Source: Halotalea alkalilenta DSM 17697 (GTDB lineage: Bacteria; Pseudomonadota; Gammaproteobacteria; Pseudomonadales; Halomonadaceae). From it: 64,000 bases of DNA. Below, one piece after another: positions 1-9,311 of the stretch (positions are counted from its first letter, which is position 1; the number at the start of each line of letters is the position of its first letter). The notes under the pieces are model-generated. The model saw nothing but the letters and a program-made list of their open reading frames with translations, searched no databases and was not told where the DNA came from. Both the position numbers and the translations under genes were made by a program. The DNA is taken from assembly GCF_000621205.1 (NCBI RefSeq), contig NZ_JHYY01000024.1, positions 62,001 to 126,000 of the forward strand, in the 5' to 3' direction.

Positions 1-1964
1 CCACCGAGCCCATTGGGAGCGCCGAAGGCCTCCAGCCCGTCGCGATACCAGCGCATCAATGCACCGTCGGGGGCACCTTCGAAGCAAGCCACGTGCAGCT
101 CGATCGGGAAACGCTGGCCGATCCGGTCGAGCCGGCCGATGCGCTGCTCGAGCAGGTCCGGGTGGGGAGGCAGGTCGAACAGCACCAGATGGTGGCAGAA
201 CTGGAAGTTACGCCCTTCGGAGCCGATCTCGGAGCAGATCAGCAGCGGGCTGCCATCCTCTGCGTCGGCGAAGTCGGCCGCGGCGCGATCACGCTCGACC
301 AGCGAGGTGCCTTCATGGAACACCGGCACGTGCTGGCCGCTGAGGACCTGCAGCGCGGTGGCGAGATCCCGTGCGGTCTCGTTGGAATGGCAGATCACCA
401 GCGCCTTCTGGCCCGGGTGGGTCTTCACCCATTGGCGCAGCCACTCGACCCTGGGGTCGAGGCGCCACCAGGGATCGGCCTCCTCGCCGGCGAGCGCGGT
501 GTAGGTCAGCTCGGGGTAGATCAACGCATCGGGATAGGCGAGCTCATGCTCGACCATCAGGGTGTCGAGGTACTCCTCGTCACGCTCGAGCCGGCGCAGC
601 ACCCGCCGGTAGGGCATCGGCGGCTCGAGCATAGAGACCGAGAGCCTGCGCTCAGGAAAGCCTTCGATCTCGCGACGACTGTTGTGGAACATCACCCGGC
701 CGATGCCGTGGCGGTCGAGCAGCAGCTGGCGCAGCGCGCGATGCGCGGTGTCGCGCGCGTCGCCGGCCGCGGCCGTCACCAGGGTATCGAGCTGGGCACG
801 GGCATCCTGGTCGTCGCCCACGGTGGTGGCCAATTCGCCGATCAACGCCGCATCGATCGTGCCATCGGTACCGAGCGCCTCACCCAGCCGCTCGAGCTGG
901 TCGGCGAGCCGGGCGAAACCCTGCTCCTCGGCGCGGAAGCGCTCGAGGTCATGGTAGCGCTCGGGATCGAGCAGGCGCAGGCGCTCGAAGTGGCGCTCGA
1001 TGCCCATCTGCTCGGGGGTCGCGGTGAGCAGCAGCAGGCCGCAGTCGCCGCCGGCGAGGCGCTCGACGCAGGCATAGCCGCTCTCTTCGTCGCTGGCGTC
1101 GAGATGATGGGCCTCGTCGACGATCAGCAGGTCCCAGCCCGCCTCCTCGGCCTCGCGCTGGCGCCGCGGGTTGGCGAACAGCCACTGCTGGCTGGCGATC
1201 ACCCACTGGCTGCTTTCGAACGGATTGGCATCGCGCTCGAGCGCTTCGCTCTGGTGCTCGTCGAGCAGGGTGAAGGCGAGATCGAAGCGGCGCAGCAGCT
1301 CGACCAGCCACTGGTGGCAGAGGCTGGCCGGCACCAGCACCAGCACCCGGGAGATTCGTTCGTTGAGCAGCAGCCGATGGAGAATCAGCCCTGCTTCGAT
1401 GGTCTTGCCCAGCCCGACCTCGTCGGCAAGCAGTACCCGAGGGCGGTGGCGCGAGCTGACTTCGTCGGCGATCGCCAGCTGGTGCGACACCAGGTCGATG
1501 CGCGGGCCACAGAAGCCGTGGGCTGCGTGGCGTTGCAACCGCTGGATGTGCTGCAGACTGCGATAGCGCAGGTTGAACCAGTCGTTGCGGTCGACCTGGC
1601 CGGTGAGCAGCCGGTCCCGCGCCTGGTGGAACTGCATCTTGTCGTTGAGCCGCGCTTCGGGCAGCTCGATCAGCGCAGCGCTGGCGGTGGATTCGCCATC
1701 TGGCTGGCAGATGTAGGTCAGAAGCCCGTCGATCTCCTTGGTGTCGACCACCCGCAGGCGCTCTCCAAGATCGGATTCGACGCGATCGCCGCTCGAGAAC
1801 GCGACACGGGTGAGCGGTGCCTGCCGCACACTGTAGGTACGCGTTTCTTCGCGTGCGTTGAACAGCACCATGACGGTGCGGAAGTCGCACTTGAGGATGG
1901 TGCCCAGCCCTAGTTCGGCCTCGCCGTCGCTGATCCAGCGCTGGCCGGGAATGAATTCGCTCAT
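1..1964 (-). CDS. rapA: RNA polymerase-associated SNF2-type ATPase RapA (N-terminal part; 3' end outside window)
   Basis: RapA is a Swi2/Snf2-family ATPase that binds core RNA polymerase and helps recycle it after transcription. The reading frame starts at ATG 1964 (MSEFIPGQRW) and runs off the left edge, so about 654 of an expected ~950 residues are visible. The N-terminal Tudor-like region is followed by the helicase core. Walker A lies in LLADEVGLGKT at residues ~177-187, and the Walker B box is DEAH at 283-286. The second RecA-like domain is recognisable by GSEGRNFQFCHHLVLFDLP and by QRIGRLDRIGQ near the edge. No truncation or frameshift is seen in the visible part. The gene is read away from the neighbouring thioredoxin-like gene. 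Confidence 0.95.
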   Translation of the reverse strand, partial: MSEFIPGQRWISDGEAELGLGTILKCDFRTVMVLFNAREETRTYSVRQAPLTRVAFSSGDRVESDLGERLRVVDTKEIDGLLTYICQPDGESTASAALIELPEARLNDKMQFHQARDRLLTGQVDRNDWFNLRYRSLQHIQRLQRHAAHGFCGPRIDLVSHQLAIADEVSSRHRPRVLLADEVGLGKTIEAGLILHRLLLNERISRVLVLVPASLCHQWLVELLRRFDLAFTLLDEHQSEALERDANPFESSQWVIASQQWLFANPRRQREAEEAGWDLLIVDEAHHLDASDEESGYACVERLAGGDCGLLLLTATPEQMGIERHFERLRLLDPERYHDLERFRAEEQGFARLADQLERLGEALGTDGTIDAALIGELATTVGDDQDARAQLDTLVTAAAGDARDTAHRALRQLLLDRHGIGRVMFHNSRREIEGFPERRLSVSMLEPPMPYRRVLRRLERDEEYLDTLMVEHELAYPDALIYPELTYTALAGEEADPWWRLDPRVEWLRQWVKTHPGQKALVICHSNETARDLATALQVLSGQHVPVFHEGTSLVERDRAAADFADAEDGSPLLICSEIGSEGRNFQFCHHLVLFDLPPHPDLLEQRIGRLDRIGQRFPIELHVACFEGAPDGALMRWYRDGLEAFGAPNGLG

Positions 1965-2093
1965 AGCAGTCGCAAGTCTGGCCTTAGTTGAATCGAGAGC
2001 TCAAATCGGGTCGAAGAGTCGTCGCTGCGGTCGGCGCGCCGACATCAATCAGGGGGCGCGTATTCTAGCGGCTTGTCAGCGACGCTTCACGCG

Positions 2094-2966
2094 CTATTGC
2101 ATCGCACCCTCCGGCAGACGCGTGCGCCAGCGTCTCCATTCACGCGAGCCGAAGACGCCGAGGTGCCATTCCAGCACCTGGCCGTCGCGGTCGAGCAGGA
2201 TGGTGAGCGGCAGCCCCGGGGTGCCGGCGGCGGCTTGGAGCCGCTGGCCGGGATCTCGCCATGCGCCGTCGCGATGAGCGCCCAGGGCGCGAAGGTTGGC
2301 GAGCAGGCTTTCACCCTGGTTGACCAGCAGCGTCTCGACTGCGGTGGCCGGGATCGGCTCTGCGGCCAGTCGCGCCAGCTGGGCGAGGCATGGTGCGCAG
2401 TCGCTGCGCCATAGCACCAGCAGTAGCGGCCTGGCGGGGTATGACGAGCCAGGAGGAGGCGAGGCGTGGCGCAAAGTGCCGTCGAGCCGTTCGAGCGGTG
2501 GCAGCGCCAGTCGCTCTGGCAGTCGAGGTGCCAGCGGGGCGTTGTACTCGAGCAGATGCCAGATCGCCAGCGCGAGCGCTAGGGCGAGAAGCTCCCGGGC
2601 CTTGCGCCGTCGCGTGGCACGCCGGTGCAGGCTCGAGGGCACTAGCACGCCAAGCGCCGCCAGCACTGCCAGCCAGTCTCCGAGTTGGTCGTCGAGCGCC
2701 GGCATCAGCGCCCGTATGAGCAGCCCGCATGCGATGGCCAGCGCCGCACGACCGAGCAGTCGCGGGCGTCCCGCGCGTCCGGCACCGAGGGCGAGCAGCA
2801 CCGCTACGGCGATCGCCGCGTGCAGCGGTGCAAGCGGCAGCGTCAAAGAGCCTAGCGAGAATGCGTTGATCGAGGCCTCCTGCGCCTTTAGTGGGCGGGG
2901 CGGGATACGCGGGTTATCCTGCGGGCGCTGAGTACTGTCTGGTGTCATCGGCGGTGCGCAAGCCAT
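2094..2966 (-). CDS. membrane-anchored thioredoxin-like (TlpA/ResA-type) protein
   Basis: The protein (~290 aa) has a hydrophobic N-terminal half with two or three likely membrane segments at about residues 35-115, then a thioredoxin-fold domain with the active-site motif CAPC at ~190-193 and a likely cis-proline region (GTPGLPLTILLD) near 250. This layout suggests an inner-membrane protein with a periplasmic disulfide reductase domain; the exact partner is unknown. The start is uncertain: ATG 2966 and ATG 2948 are both possible, and neither has a clear ribosome site. It diverges from the PLD-family gene. An alternative reading is a redox domain fused to an unrelated small membrane module. 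Confidence 0.7.
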   Translation of the reverse strand: MACAPPMTPDSTQRPQDNPRIPPRPLKAQEASINAFSLGSLTLPLAPLHAAIAVAVLLALGAGRAGRPRLLGRAALAIACGLLIRALMPALDDQLGDWLAVLAALGVLVPSSLHRRATRRRKARELLALALALAIWHLLEYNAPLAPRLPERLALPPLERLDGTLRHASPPPGSSYPARPLLLVLWRSDCAPCLAQLARLAAEPIPATAVETLLVNQGESLLANLRALGAHRDGAWRDPGQRLQAAAGTPGLPLTILLDRDGQVLEWHLGVFGSREWRRWRTRLPEGAMQ

Positions 2967-3007
2967 TTTCAGTCGCCAGGCGTTGCCGGCATCGACCAGG
3001 AGCAAGC

Positions 3008-4495
3008 ATGGGTTCGATCGATCAGCGCGAGAGCGAAGCCGAGTGGGCAAGGTCGCTTGCCGAGGGACGGGGCGGTCATAGCGGCTTCCAGCTGCTGGCT
3101 CACGGTATCGAGGCGCATGCACGACGGGCGCTGCTCGCCGAACGGGCGTGCCACAGCCTGGAAGTGCAGAGCTACATCTTCGAGGACGGCCACAGTACCC
3201 GGCGGCTGCTGCGCCAGCTGATCCAGGCTGCGCAGCGCGGGGTCAGAGTCCGGCTGCTGCTCGATGATCTGAGCGTTGGTCACCAGCAGTACCGCCTGGC
3301 CAAGCTCGATAGCCATCCCAACATCGAAGTGCGGCTGTTCAACCCCATTCCCTCCGGGCGCCGATTCACCCTCACCCGGCTCGCGAGCCTGGTGCTCAAT
3401 GCCCGCCGCCTGAACCGGCGGATGCACAACAAGCTGTGGCTGGCCGATCGCAGCCTGGCGATCTTCGGCGGTCGCAATCTTGGCGATGACTACTTCAGCT
3501 CCGATTCCCGCCATCTGTTCATCGACATCGACGCGCTGGCCGTCGGTGGCGAGACGCCCGAGCGATTGGCCCAGAGCTTCGATGCCTACTGGAACCATCC
3601 GCTGGCGGTGCCGCTGGCGAAGTTCGCGCGTGCACGGGATGGGCAGGCCTGGCGTGCGCTGGATGACGAACTGGAGAGGATTTGCGCCGAGCCTTCGCGA
3701 ACGGGCAAGGAGTACGACGAAGCGCTCGATGAGCTGCGCCGGGACGACCGCGACGAACTGGCCAGGCGGCTCGAGTGGGCCGCGGCGCGGGTGCTGTGGG
3801 ACGACCCCGAGGTGGCCGCGATGCGCGGCCTGCCGCCCCGCGAACTGCGGATGAGTGGCAAGGTGGTCGAAGAGTTCGATCGGGTCGAGCATAGCCTGGA
3901 GGTGGTCTCTGGCTACCTGATTCCCCATGACCTCGACGGCATCGACCTGTTCGCCCTGCTCGCGCGCGGGGTGAAGGTGATGGCGATCACCAACGCGCTG
4001 GAAGCCACCGACGTTCCACTGGTGCACGGCGGTTACGCCCCCTGGCGCAAGCCGCTGCTGGCGGCGGGGGCGAAACTCTATGAAATTCGCTACCAGCCGC
4101 TGACCAGGTCACGGATGCGTGCCCGGCTGCGCGCGCGAACCAGGCTCAAGCTCTCGCGGCCGCGTTCCAATTCGCTGCATGCCAAGACCTTCGCGTTCGA
4201 TCATGACCGGCTGATGATCGCCTCGTTCAATCTCGATCCGCGATCGGTGTGGTGGAACTGCGAGCTCGGCGTCGTGATAGAGAGCGTCGCGCTCAACCGC
4301 GAGCTGCGCGGGATCAACGCTTTCGGCGTGCTGCCCGAGCACAGCTATGAGGTACGTATCGACCAGGGGCGGCTGAGTTGGATATCCGACGATGGCAATG
4401 GCCGGCTGCGTTGCTATCACCGCGAGCGAGGCAATCCCTGGCGGCGTTTCCAGGCCTGGATCGCGAGGGTATTGAGGTTGGAGCGGCTGCTTTGA
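3008..4495 (+). CDS. phospholipase D family protein (cardiolipin synthase-like)
   Basis: The 495-residue protein carries two HKD motifs, the hallmark of the PLD superfamily: H140-N-K142 with D147, and H391-A-K393 with D398. Two HKD half-sites form one phosphatidyltransferase or hydrolase active site. Length and layout resemble ClsC/YmdC-type cardiolipin synthases, which condense phosphatidyl donors in the inner membrane, but no N-terminal membrane anchor is visible. ATG 3008 is chosen because an AGGAGC site lies 6 bases upstream; an upstream extension lacks such a site. The specific substrate cannot be told from sequence. Confidence 0.85.
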   Translation: MGSIDQRESEAEWARSLAEGRGGHSGFQLLAHGIEAHARRALLAERACHSLEVQSYIFEDGHSTRRLLRQLIQAAQRGVRVRLLLDDLSVGHQQYRLAKLDSHPNIEVRLFNPIPSGRRFTLTRLASLVLNARRLNRRMHNKLWLADRSLAIFGGRNLGDDYFSSDSRHLFIDIDALAVGGETPERLAQSFDAYWNHPLAVPLAKFARARDGQAWRALDDELERICAEPSRTGKEYDEALDELRRDDRDELARRLEWAAARVLWDDPEVAAMRGLPPRELRMSGKVVEEFDRVEHSLEVVSGYLIPHDLDGIDLFALLARGVKVMAITNALEATDVPLVHGGYAPWRKPLLAAGAKLYEIRYQPLTRSRMRARLRARTRLKLSRPRSNSLHAKTFAFDHDRLMIASFNLDPRSVWWNCELGVVIESVALNRELRGINAFGVLPEHSYEVRIDQGRLSWISDDGNGRLRCYHRERGNPWRRFQAWIARVLRLERLL

Positions 4496-4632
4496 GCCGC
4501 TGCGCCTTTCTTTTTTAATTGATCATTCAATAAAGCCAGCGGCGATGTTAGGGTCTTGGCGCCGACGCCACGTTGGCGCCGGCAAATACAACGATAACCA
4601 AATCCAACGATAACTATGCCGAGAGGATCTTC

Positions 4633-5697
4633 ATGACACGCACTATCTCGTCTTTGATGTTCGGCGTGCTGTGCGCCGCTGCCACGCATCTCGCCTTCGC
4701 CGAGACCAAGCTCGAGCACTGGCCGCCGGAGGCGGCCGCCAAGATCGACGCGATGATCGAACAAAACCGCGGTCGCGAGCATGCCTACGCAGTGTTCGAC
4801 ATGGACAATACCAGCTACCAGTTCGATATCACCGAGTCGCTGCTGCCCTACCTCGAGAACAAGGGTGTACTGACTCGCGAAAACCTCGATCCGGCGCTCA
4901 AACTGATTCCGTTCAAGGACGCAGAGGGGCAGCCCGAGAGCCTGTTCAGCTATTACTACCGGCTGTGTGAGATCGATGATCTGGTCTGCTACCCGTGGAT
5001 CGCCCAGTCGTTCGCGGGGCTGAGCCTCGAGGAACTCAAGCGCAACGTGGATGAGATGCTGGCCGAGGGCAAGCCGGTGCCGGCCCACTACTACGATGGC
5101 GACGACTACGTCGAATACGAGGTCGAGCCGCCGCGACTCTTCGCCGGCATGCAGGAGCTCTACAATCGGCTGCAGGAGAACGGCATCGAGGTCTATGTCG
5201 TCACTGCCGCCAACGAAGAGATCGTGCGGATGGTGGCCTCCGATCCTCGCTACGGCTACAACGTGCCGCCCGAGCACGTGATCGGCGTCAACACGCTGCT
5301 CAAGGACCCCGAGAGCGGTGAGCTGACCACCTCGCGGTTCGCGATCAGAGACGGCGTGTACGATCAGGCGGCCAGCCAGCGGATGGTACTGACCAGCTAC
5401 CTGGTCAATCCGATGACCTGGTTCGAAGGTAAGCTCGGCACCCTCTATGGCTGGATCGATCAATGGAACAAGCCGGTGCTGGTCGCCGGGGATACCTCCG
5501 GTTCGGACGGCTACATGCTGCTCAACGGTACCGACGTCGAGCAGGGCGGCGTGAGAGTCTGGGTCACGCGCAGTGCCAGCCATACTGAACGGATGCGTGA
5601 ATGGCGAAGCCGCTCCGCCGAGCAGCAGCGTGAGGCCGGGCAGCAGCCGAGTGCCGATCTCAACTGGATCGAGGTGGCCCCTGAAGCGCTGCACTGA
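4633..5697 (+). CDS. secreted HAD-family phosphatase, phosphorylcholine phosphatase-like
   Basis: The first ~23 residues form a Sec signal peptide ending ...AFA|E, so the mature enzyme should be periplasmic. HAD motif I is DMDNT at residues 56-60, motif II is near VYVVTAAN, and motif IV is in AGDTSGSDGYM. The sequence around motif I (VFDMDNTSYQFD ... ESLLPYLENKGVL) closely resembles Pseudomonas PchP, which releases choline from phosphorylcholine so that it can be imported as an osmoprotectant precursor. Length (354 aa) fits. A GAGAGGAT ribosome site precedes ATG 4633. Assignment to PchP rather than another acid phosphatase rests on family resemblance. Confidence 0.8.
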   Translation: MTRTISSLMFGVLCAAATHLAFAETKLEHWPPEAAAKIDAMIEQNRGREHAYAVFDMDNTSYQFDITESLLPYLENKGVLTRENLDPALKLIPFKDAEGQPESLFSYYYRLCEIDDLVCYPWIAQSFAGLSLEELKRNVDEMLAEGKPVPAHYYDGDDYVEYEVEPPRLFAGMQELYNRLQENGIEVYVVTAANEEIVRMVASDPRYGYNVPPEHVIGVNTLLKDPESGELTTSRFAIRDGVYDQAASQRMVLTSYLVNPMTWFEGKLGTLYGWIDQWNKPVLVAGDTSGSDGYMLLNGTDVEQGGVRVWVTRSASHTERMREWRSRSAEQQREAGQQPSADLNWIEVAPEALH

Positions 5698-5721
5698 ACG
5701 AGATCGAACTTTGGTCTATGT

Positions 5722-5775
5722 CCTTGGCGTGTTACAACAAGAAGGCGTTTGATTTCCAACAATAACATGCCAAGG
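5722..5775 (+). promoter_or_regulatory. inverted repeat masking the ribosome site of the next gene
   Basis: Arms 5722-5734 (CCTTGGCGTGTTA) and 5763-5775 (TAACATGCCAAGG) are 13 bases each, complementary at 12 positions plus one G-U wobble, with a 28-base loop. The right arm contains the AAGG that would serve as Shine-Dalgarno for ATG 5784. In RNA the hairpin would hide that site; as DNA it could be an operator. Which one applies is inference. Confidence 0.6.
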
Positions 5776-5783
5776 ATGTCGCC

Positions 5784-6989
5784 ATGACCGATGTCGGTTC
5801 CCGCCGCCATTTCCTTCGTTCCTCGCTGGGAGCTTCCGCCCTCGCCGTCGCCGGCACCGCTCTGCCATTGCTCGGCGGCTGCGCCAGTGCAAAGCCTGCG
5901 CCCTCGGCGCCTGCGCCCGTCCCCGGGGCACGCTTTGCCCGCGAGGGCACTTTCATCAACTACAACGAGTATCCGCTCGGTCCTTGCGAGTCCGCCCGCG
6001 AGGCGCTGGTCGAGATCATCGGGCAGACCGGTTTCTACCGCTTCGATCTGATCCAGCGTTTCCACGACTCGCTGGCCGCGCACCTCGGCGTCGATGCCGA
6101 GCAGGTGATCCTCTATCCCGGCTCGGGATGGGCGTTGGAGCTCGCTCCTCGGGTATTCACTTCGGCCGAGCGTTCACTGGTGGTCGCAGACCCGAGTTAC
6201 GAGGCCTGCGAGCAGGTCGCCAAGCGCATGGGTACCCCCGTCCACCGTGTGCCGCTGCTCGCCAATGGCGCGCACGATCTGACTGCGATGTGCGCCTTCC
6301 CCGATGCCGGACTGATCTACGTCTGCAACCCCAACAACCCGACCGGCACCATCACACCGCGCGAGGCGATCGTGAGCGCGCTGGCCAATAAACCCGCCGA
6401 TGCCATCCTGCTGGTCGATGAGGCCTACATCCACTTCTCCGAAGAGCAGTCGGTGATCGACCTGGTGGCATCGCACCCTGATCTGATCGTGCTGCATACC
6501 TTCGCCAAGCTCTACGGTATGGCGGGTCTTCGCTGCGGATTCGCGGTGGGACAGGGTGATGCGTTGGCCAGACTGCGGGCAATGGGGTCCGATGCCATTT
6601 CGGTCACTGCTGCGGTGGCGGCGCAGGCGAGCATCGAGGATCAAACGATAGTGGCCGAACGGCGTGCCTATAACTCCGGGGTGCGTAACGATGTGATCCG
6701 CTGGCTCCAGGCTCGGGGAGTCGAGTGCACGGTGTCGCATACCAACTGTTTCATGATGGATGTCGGTCGGCCAGGCAAGGACGTGGCCGCGGCGATGGCG
6801 AGCCACGGCGTCCATGTCGGGCGCAGCTGGCCGAGCTGGCCCAACTGGGTGCGCGTATCGGTAGGGACGCGCGAAGACATGGAAGCATTCAAGACTGCTT
6901 TCGCCGCGGTGCAGGAGCAAGGGGTGCTTGCCGCAGCCACTGCCTGCGCGCCGGAACTACGGCTGTGCACCGCTGCTGCATTGGCCTGA
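5784..6989 (+). CDS. Tat-exported fold-type I PLP aminotransferase (histidinol-phosphate aminotransferase-like)
   Basis: The 401-residue protein begins with a twin-arginine signal (SRRHFLRSS at 6-14), a hydrophobic stretch and a lipobox-like LLGGC at ~29-33. It should therefore leave the cytoplasm folded, perhaps as a lipoprotein. The rest is a class I/II aminotransferase: CNPNNPTGT substrate loop, Asp212 in LLVDEAYIHF, and the PLP Schiff-base Lys242 in HTFAKLYGMAGLRCGF. The fold resembles HisC, but the export signal argues against a role in cytoplasmic histidine synthesis. It follows the secreted phosphatase by 86 bases, in the same direction. Substrate unknown. Confidence 0.8.
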   Translation: MTDVGSRRHFLRSSLGASALAVAGTALPLLGGCASAKPAPSAPAPVPGARFAREGTFINYNEYPLGPCESAREALVEIIGQTGFYRFDLIQRFHDSLAAHLGVDAEQVILYPGSGWALELAPRVFTSAERSLVVADPSYEACEQVAKRMGTPVHRVPLLANGAHDLTAMCAFPDAGLIYVCNPNNPTGTITPREAIVSALANKPADAILLVDEAYIHFSEEQSVIDLVASHPDLIVLHTFAKLYGMAGLRCGFAVGQGDALARLRAMGSDAISVTAAVAAQASIEDQTIVAERRAYNSGVRNDVIRWLQARGVECTVSHTNCFMMDVGRPGKDVAAAMASHGVHVGRSWPSWPNWVRVSVGTREDMEAFKTAFAAVQEQGVLAAATACAPELRLCTAAALA

Positions 6990-6996
6990 TGGCTGT

Positions 6997-7022
6997 CCGA
7001 GCAGCGATGAATCGCTGCTCGG
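6997..7022. terminator. convergent-end hairpin
   Basis: Perfect 12-base inverted repeat (CCGAGCAGCGAT / ATCGCTGCTCGG, 2-base loop) just after the aminotransferase stop and before the end of the opposing decarboxylase gene. There is no U-tract, so this could be a transcript-end structure rather than a true intrinsic terminator. Confidence 0.4.
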
Positions 7023-7058
7023 CGGCTGCGCCAGCGCAGTGCCAGGGCGCCTCGAAGT

Positions 7059-8507
7059 TCAGGCGCCGGCTTGGTTCGTCCGCAGTGTCGAGGCGATGTC
7101 CGCGGAGACGGACTGCATCAACGACCAGAGTGACCTCACGTCCTCGTCGGTCGTTTCCGGTGCGCCGATGGATACCCTGACCATCCACTTTCCACCTGCG
7201 GTCGCGGGTGTGACGAAGGCCTCGCCGGATTTATTGACCGCGCTCGCCCACGCCCGGGTGAACTCATCGAGCGCTCCCTCCGGGATGCCCGGCGGCTCGA
7301 ACCGAACGCAGACGGTCTGTAGCGCTACCGGCGCCACCACTTGCCAATGCGGTGTGCGCGAAACTTCCTCGGCCAGCTCCGTTGCTAGCTTCAAATCGCG
7401 TCGCAGGCGCGCCTGCAAGCCATCGACACCCTGTTCACGAATCACGAACCACAGCTTCAAAGCTCGGAAACGCCGACCGAGAGGGATGCTTGTATCACGG
7501 AGGTTTCGGACCACGCCGTCGGTCTCCGACTGCAGGTATGTCGGATTGGTCGACATGACCCGCAGCAGATGCGGCTCGTCCCGGACGAAGTAGAGGGAGC
7601 AGTCGAAGGGCACACCCAGCCATTTGTGGGCGTTGATCACGACGCTGTCGGCGCCCTCGATGCCATTCCACATCCATCGGTATTCCGGAAGGATCATCGC
7701 GCTGCCGGCCATCGCTGCATCCACGTGCAGCCAGACGCCGTGCTTTTGCGCAATCTCGGCGATCTCGTCGACCGGATCGAATGAAGTCGTCGCCGTGCCC
7801 CCCACGGCGGCGACGATGGCGCACGGTTTGAGCCCAGCGGCCAAGTCGGCGACGATGGCCTGTTCGAGCGCATCGGCGCGCATCGCGAAGACCTCGTCGA
7901 CATCGATCAGGCGGACGTTCTCACGGCCGAAACCGCAGAGCAGGGCCGCCTTCATCACAGAAGAGTGCGCGCTCACCGAGGTGTAGACGACCAGGCGCTG
8001 GCCGCCGTCCTGCAGGCCCGCCCGGGCCAAGGCGTAGTCCGTCGAGCGCTCGCGCGCGGTCAGCAGCGCCACTAGTGTGCTGGACGAGGCGGTATCGTTG
8101 ATTACGCCGAACCACTGCGGCGAAAGGCCCACCATCTGGCGGAACCAGTCGACGACGACCTCTTCGACTTCCGTCACCGCGGGCGAGGACTGCCAGGACA
8201 GGCCGAGGACGCCGAGGCCACTGCTCATCAGGTCTCCGAGAATGCCCGCGTGCAGTGAGTTCGACGGGAAGAAGCCGAAGAACCGTGGATGCTGCCAGTG
8301 GGAGAGGTGGGGGAGGACGACCTTGTCCATGTCACCGAGGATCGCTTCGAATGGCTCGCCCTTAGAGGGCGGAGCGTCCGGCAGGAGTGCCTTGACGCTG
8401 CCCGGTTCCGTCGCGGCCTGCACAGGCAGGTTCCTCATTTGCGCGTGATAGTCGGCCAGCCAGTCGATCACGGCGTGGCCGTGCCTGCGGAATTCTTCAG
8501 TATCCAC
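7059..8507 (-). CDS. group II PLP-dependent amino acid decarboxylase (aromatic-L-amino-acid decarboxylase-like)
   Basis: The enzyme (~482 aa) matches the group II decarboxylase fold. It has an N-terminal swap region with the HPRFFGFFPS signature, the HVDAAMAGS stretch carrying the PLP-pairing Asp, and the PLP lysine in INAHKWLG at about residue 295. Members decarboxylate tryptophan, tyrosine, DOPA or related amino acids, or act as aldehyde synthases; the substrate cannot be fixed by reading. GTG 8507 is preferred because a GGAG sits 7 bases upstream; an in-frame TTG at 8519 is the alternative. It is convergent with the Tat aminotransferase gene. Confidence 0.85.
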   Translation of the reverse strand: MDTEEFRRHGHAVIDWLADYHAQMRNLPVQAATEPGSVKALLPDAPPSKGEPFEAILGDMDKVVLPHLSHWQHPRFFGFFPSNSLHAGILGDLMSSGLGVLGLSWQSSPAVTEVEEVVVDWFRQMVGLSPQWFGVINDTASSSTLVALLTARERSTDYALARAGLQDGGQRLVVYTSVSAHSSVMKAALLCGFGRENVRLIDVDEVFAMRADALEQAIVADLAAGLKPCAIVAAVGGTATTSFDPVDEIAEIAQKHGVWLHVDAAMAGSAMILPEYRWMWNGIEGADSVVINAHKWLGVPFDCSLYFVRDEPHLLRVMSTNPTYLQSETDGVVRNLRDTSIPLGRRFRALKLWFVIREQGVDGLQARLRRDLKLATELAEEVSRTPHWQVVAPVALQTVCVRFEPPGIPEGALDEFTRAWASAVNKSGEAFVTPATAGGKWMVRVSIGAPETTDEDVRSLWSLMQSVSADIASTLRTNQAGA

Positions 8508-8519
8508 GTTTCGCTCCAA

Positions 8520-8811
8520 ACGTTTGGTGGGGCCCGACAGGCGCGGTGCGGGCTCTATCCGGCCCGGGCGGGCGCTACGGTCAATCCTTTGGAGTATCGA
8601 CGAGAGCGCTGCGCCGTTTCCTTAATCCGTGATTTCTAATGACTTACCGGCAGGTCGATGGGCGATTGCCAAAACCGGACTTGGGCTACGCCCGAAGCTG
8701 CGATTCTCGATACCAGTTGCAGCGCAGTCCGGGGGGACGAAATGGCCGAGCGCGGCGTGGCGTCTAGCGCGGCGGCTGCCGCAGAATGATCGACAGTGGG
8801 AAAGACGCGAG
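8520..8811. other. gene-free stretch upstream of the decarboxylase
   Basis: No convincing coding frame, RNA gene or repeat is seen. It should carry the minus-strand decarboxylase promoter near 8520-8600, but no clear -35/-10 pair was identified. Confidence 0.4.
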
Positions 8812-9063
8812 CTAGGAGCCGTTATCCTGACCGACGTCCTGCGCTCGCTCGTGGGCGAGATCGGATCGACGCTGGTGGGCGGCTTGGTCGGGCTCGCTTG
8901 AATCCTTGCGCTTTCTGCGCAACGACGAAATCCCGCGGCGGATGCTGCGGGGGCGGAGGTAGAGAGGATCGCGGGGGCGTGCGTTGACCAGCATCGACCA
9001 GATCCAGGCGCTGAGACCGGTGAGCGAAATCACCACGAGAGCACTGAGCATCGAATCGGACAT
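8812..9063 (-). CDS. small single-pass membrane protein, unknown function
   Basis: An 83-residue protein starting at ATG 9063 behind a strong GGAGG site with 8-base spacing, which is the main reason to believe it. One hydrophobic segment lies at about residues 5-25 (ALVVISLTGLSAWIWSML), followed by a basic, Arg/Lys-rich tail and a charged C-terminus. No family is recognised. It could be an inner-membrane protein with a cytoplasmic basic tail. Confidence 0.55.
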   Translation of the reverse strand: MSDSMLSALVVISLTGLSAWIWSMLVNARPRDPLYLRPRSIRRGISSLRRKRKDSSEPDQAAHQRRSDLAHERAQDVGQDNGS

Positions 9064-9311
9064 ATCGAAGGCCTCCGTTTCGAACCTAGGCTGGAGTTTC
9101 GCCTGGATCGCGGCCCGAGCCCGGGGGAGGCGCTGGCTGGCGCCCTCGCTGGGCTCGAGTACCCCTCCAGTGTAGCGGCGCTGACCGACGCTGGAAGTGC
9201 CTTGCGACCAAAGAGAAGCCCAGGGCAAAGCGGCGCAGAAAAGGTCGGTGGGATGTCCCGAAGGATGCCCGCGGCGCAATGGAGGTTCGTCTCCTCTCCA
9301 CTGGCGGCCCC

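Noticed and set aside
93..1913. 606-codon open frame on the plus strand opposite rapA
   Set aside because: It is antisense to a clear RapA reading frame, low in complexity and composed of residues expected from GC-rich third positions; no family features.
7046..7067. GGCGCCT ... AGGCGCC hairpin spanning the decarboxylase stop codon
   Set aside because: It overlaps coding sequence and has no U-tract, so it is not claimed as a terminator.
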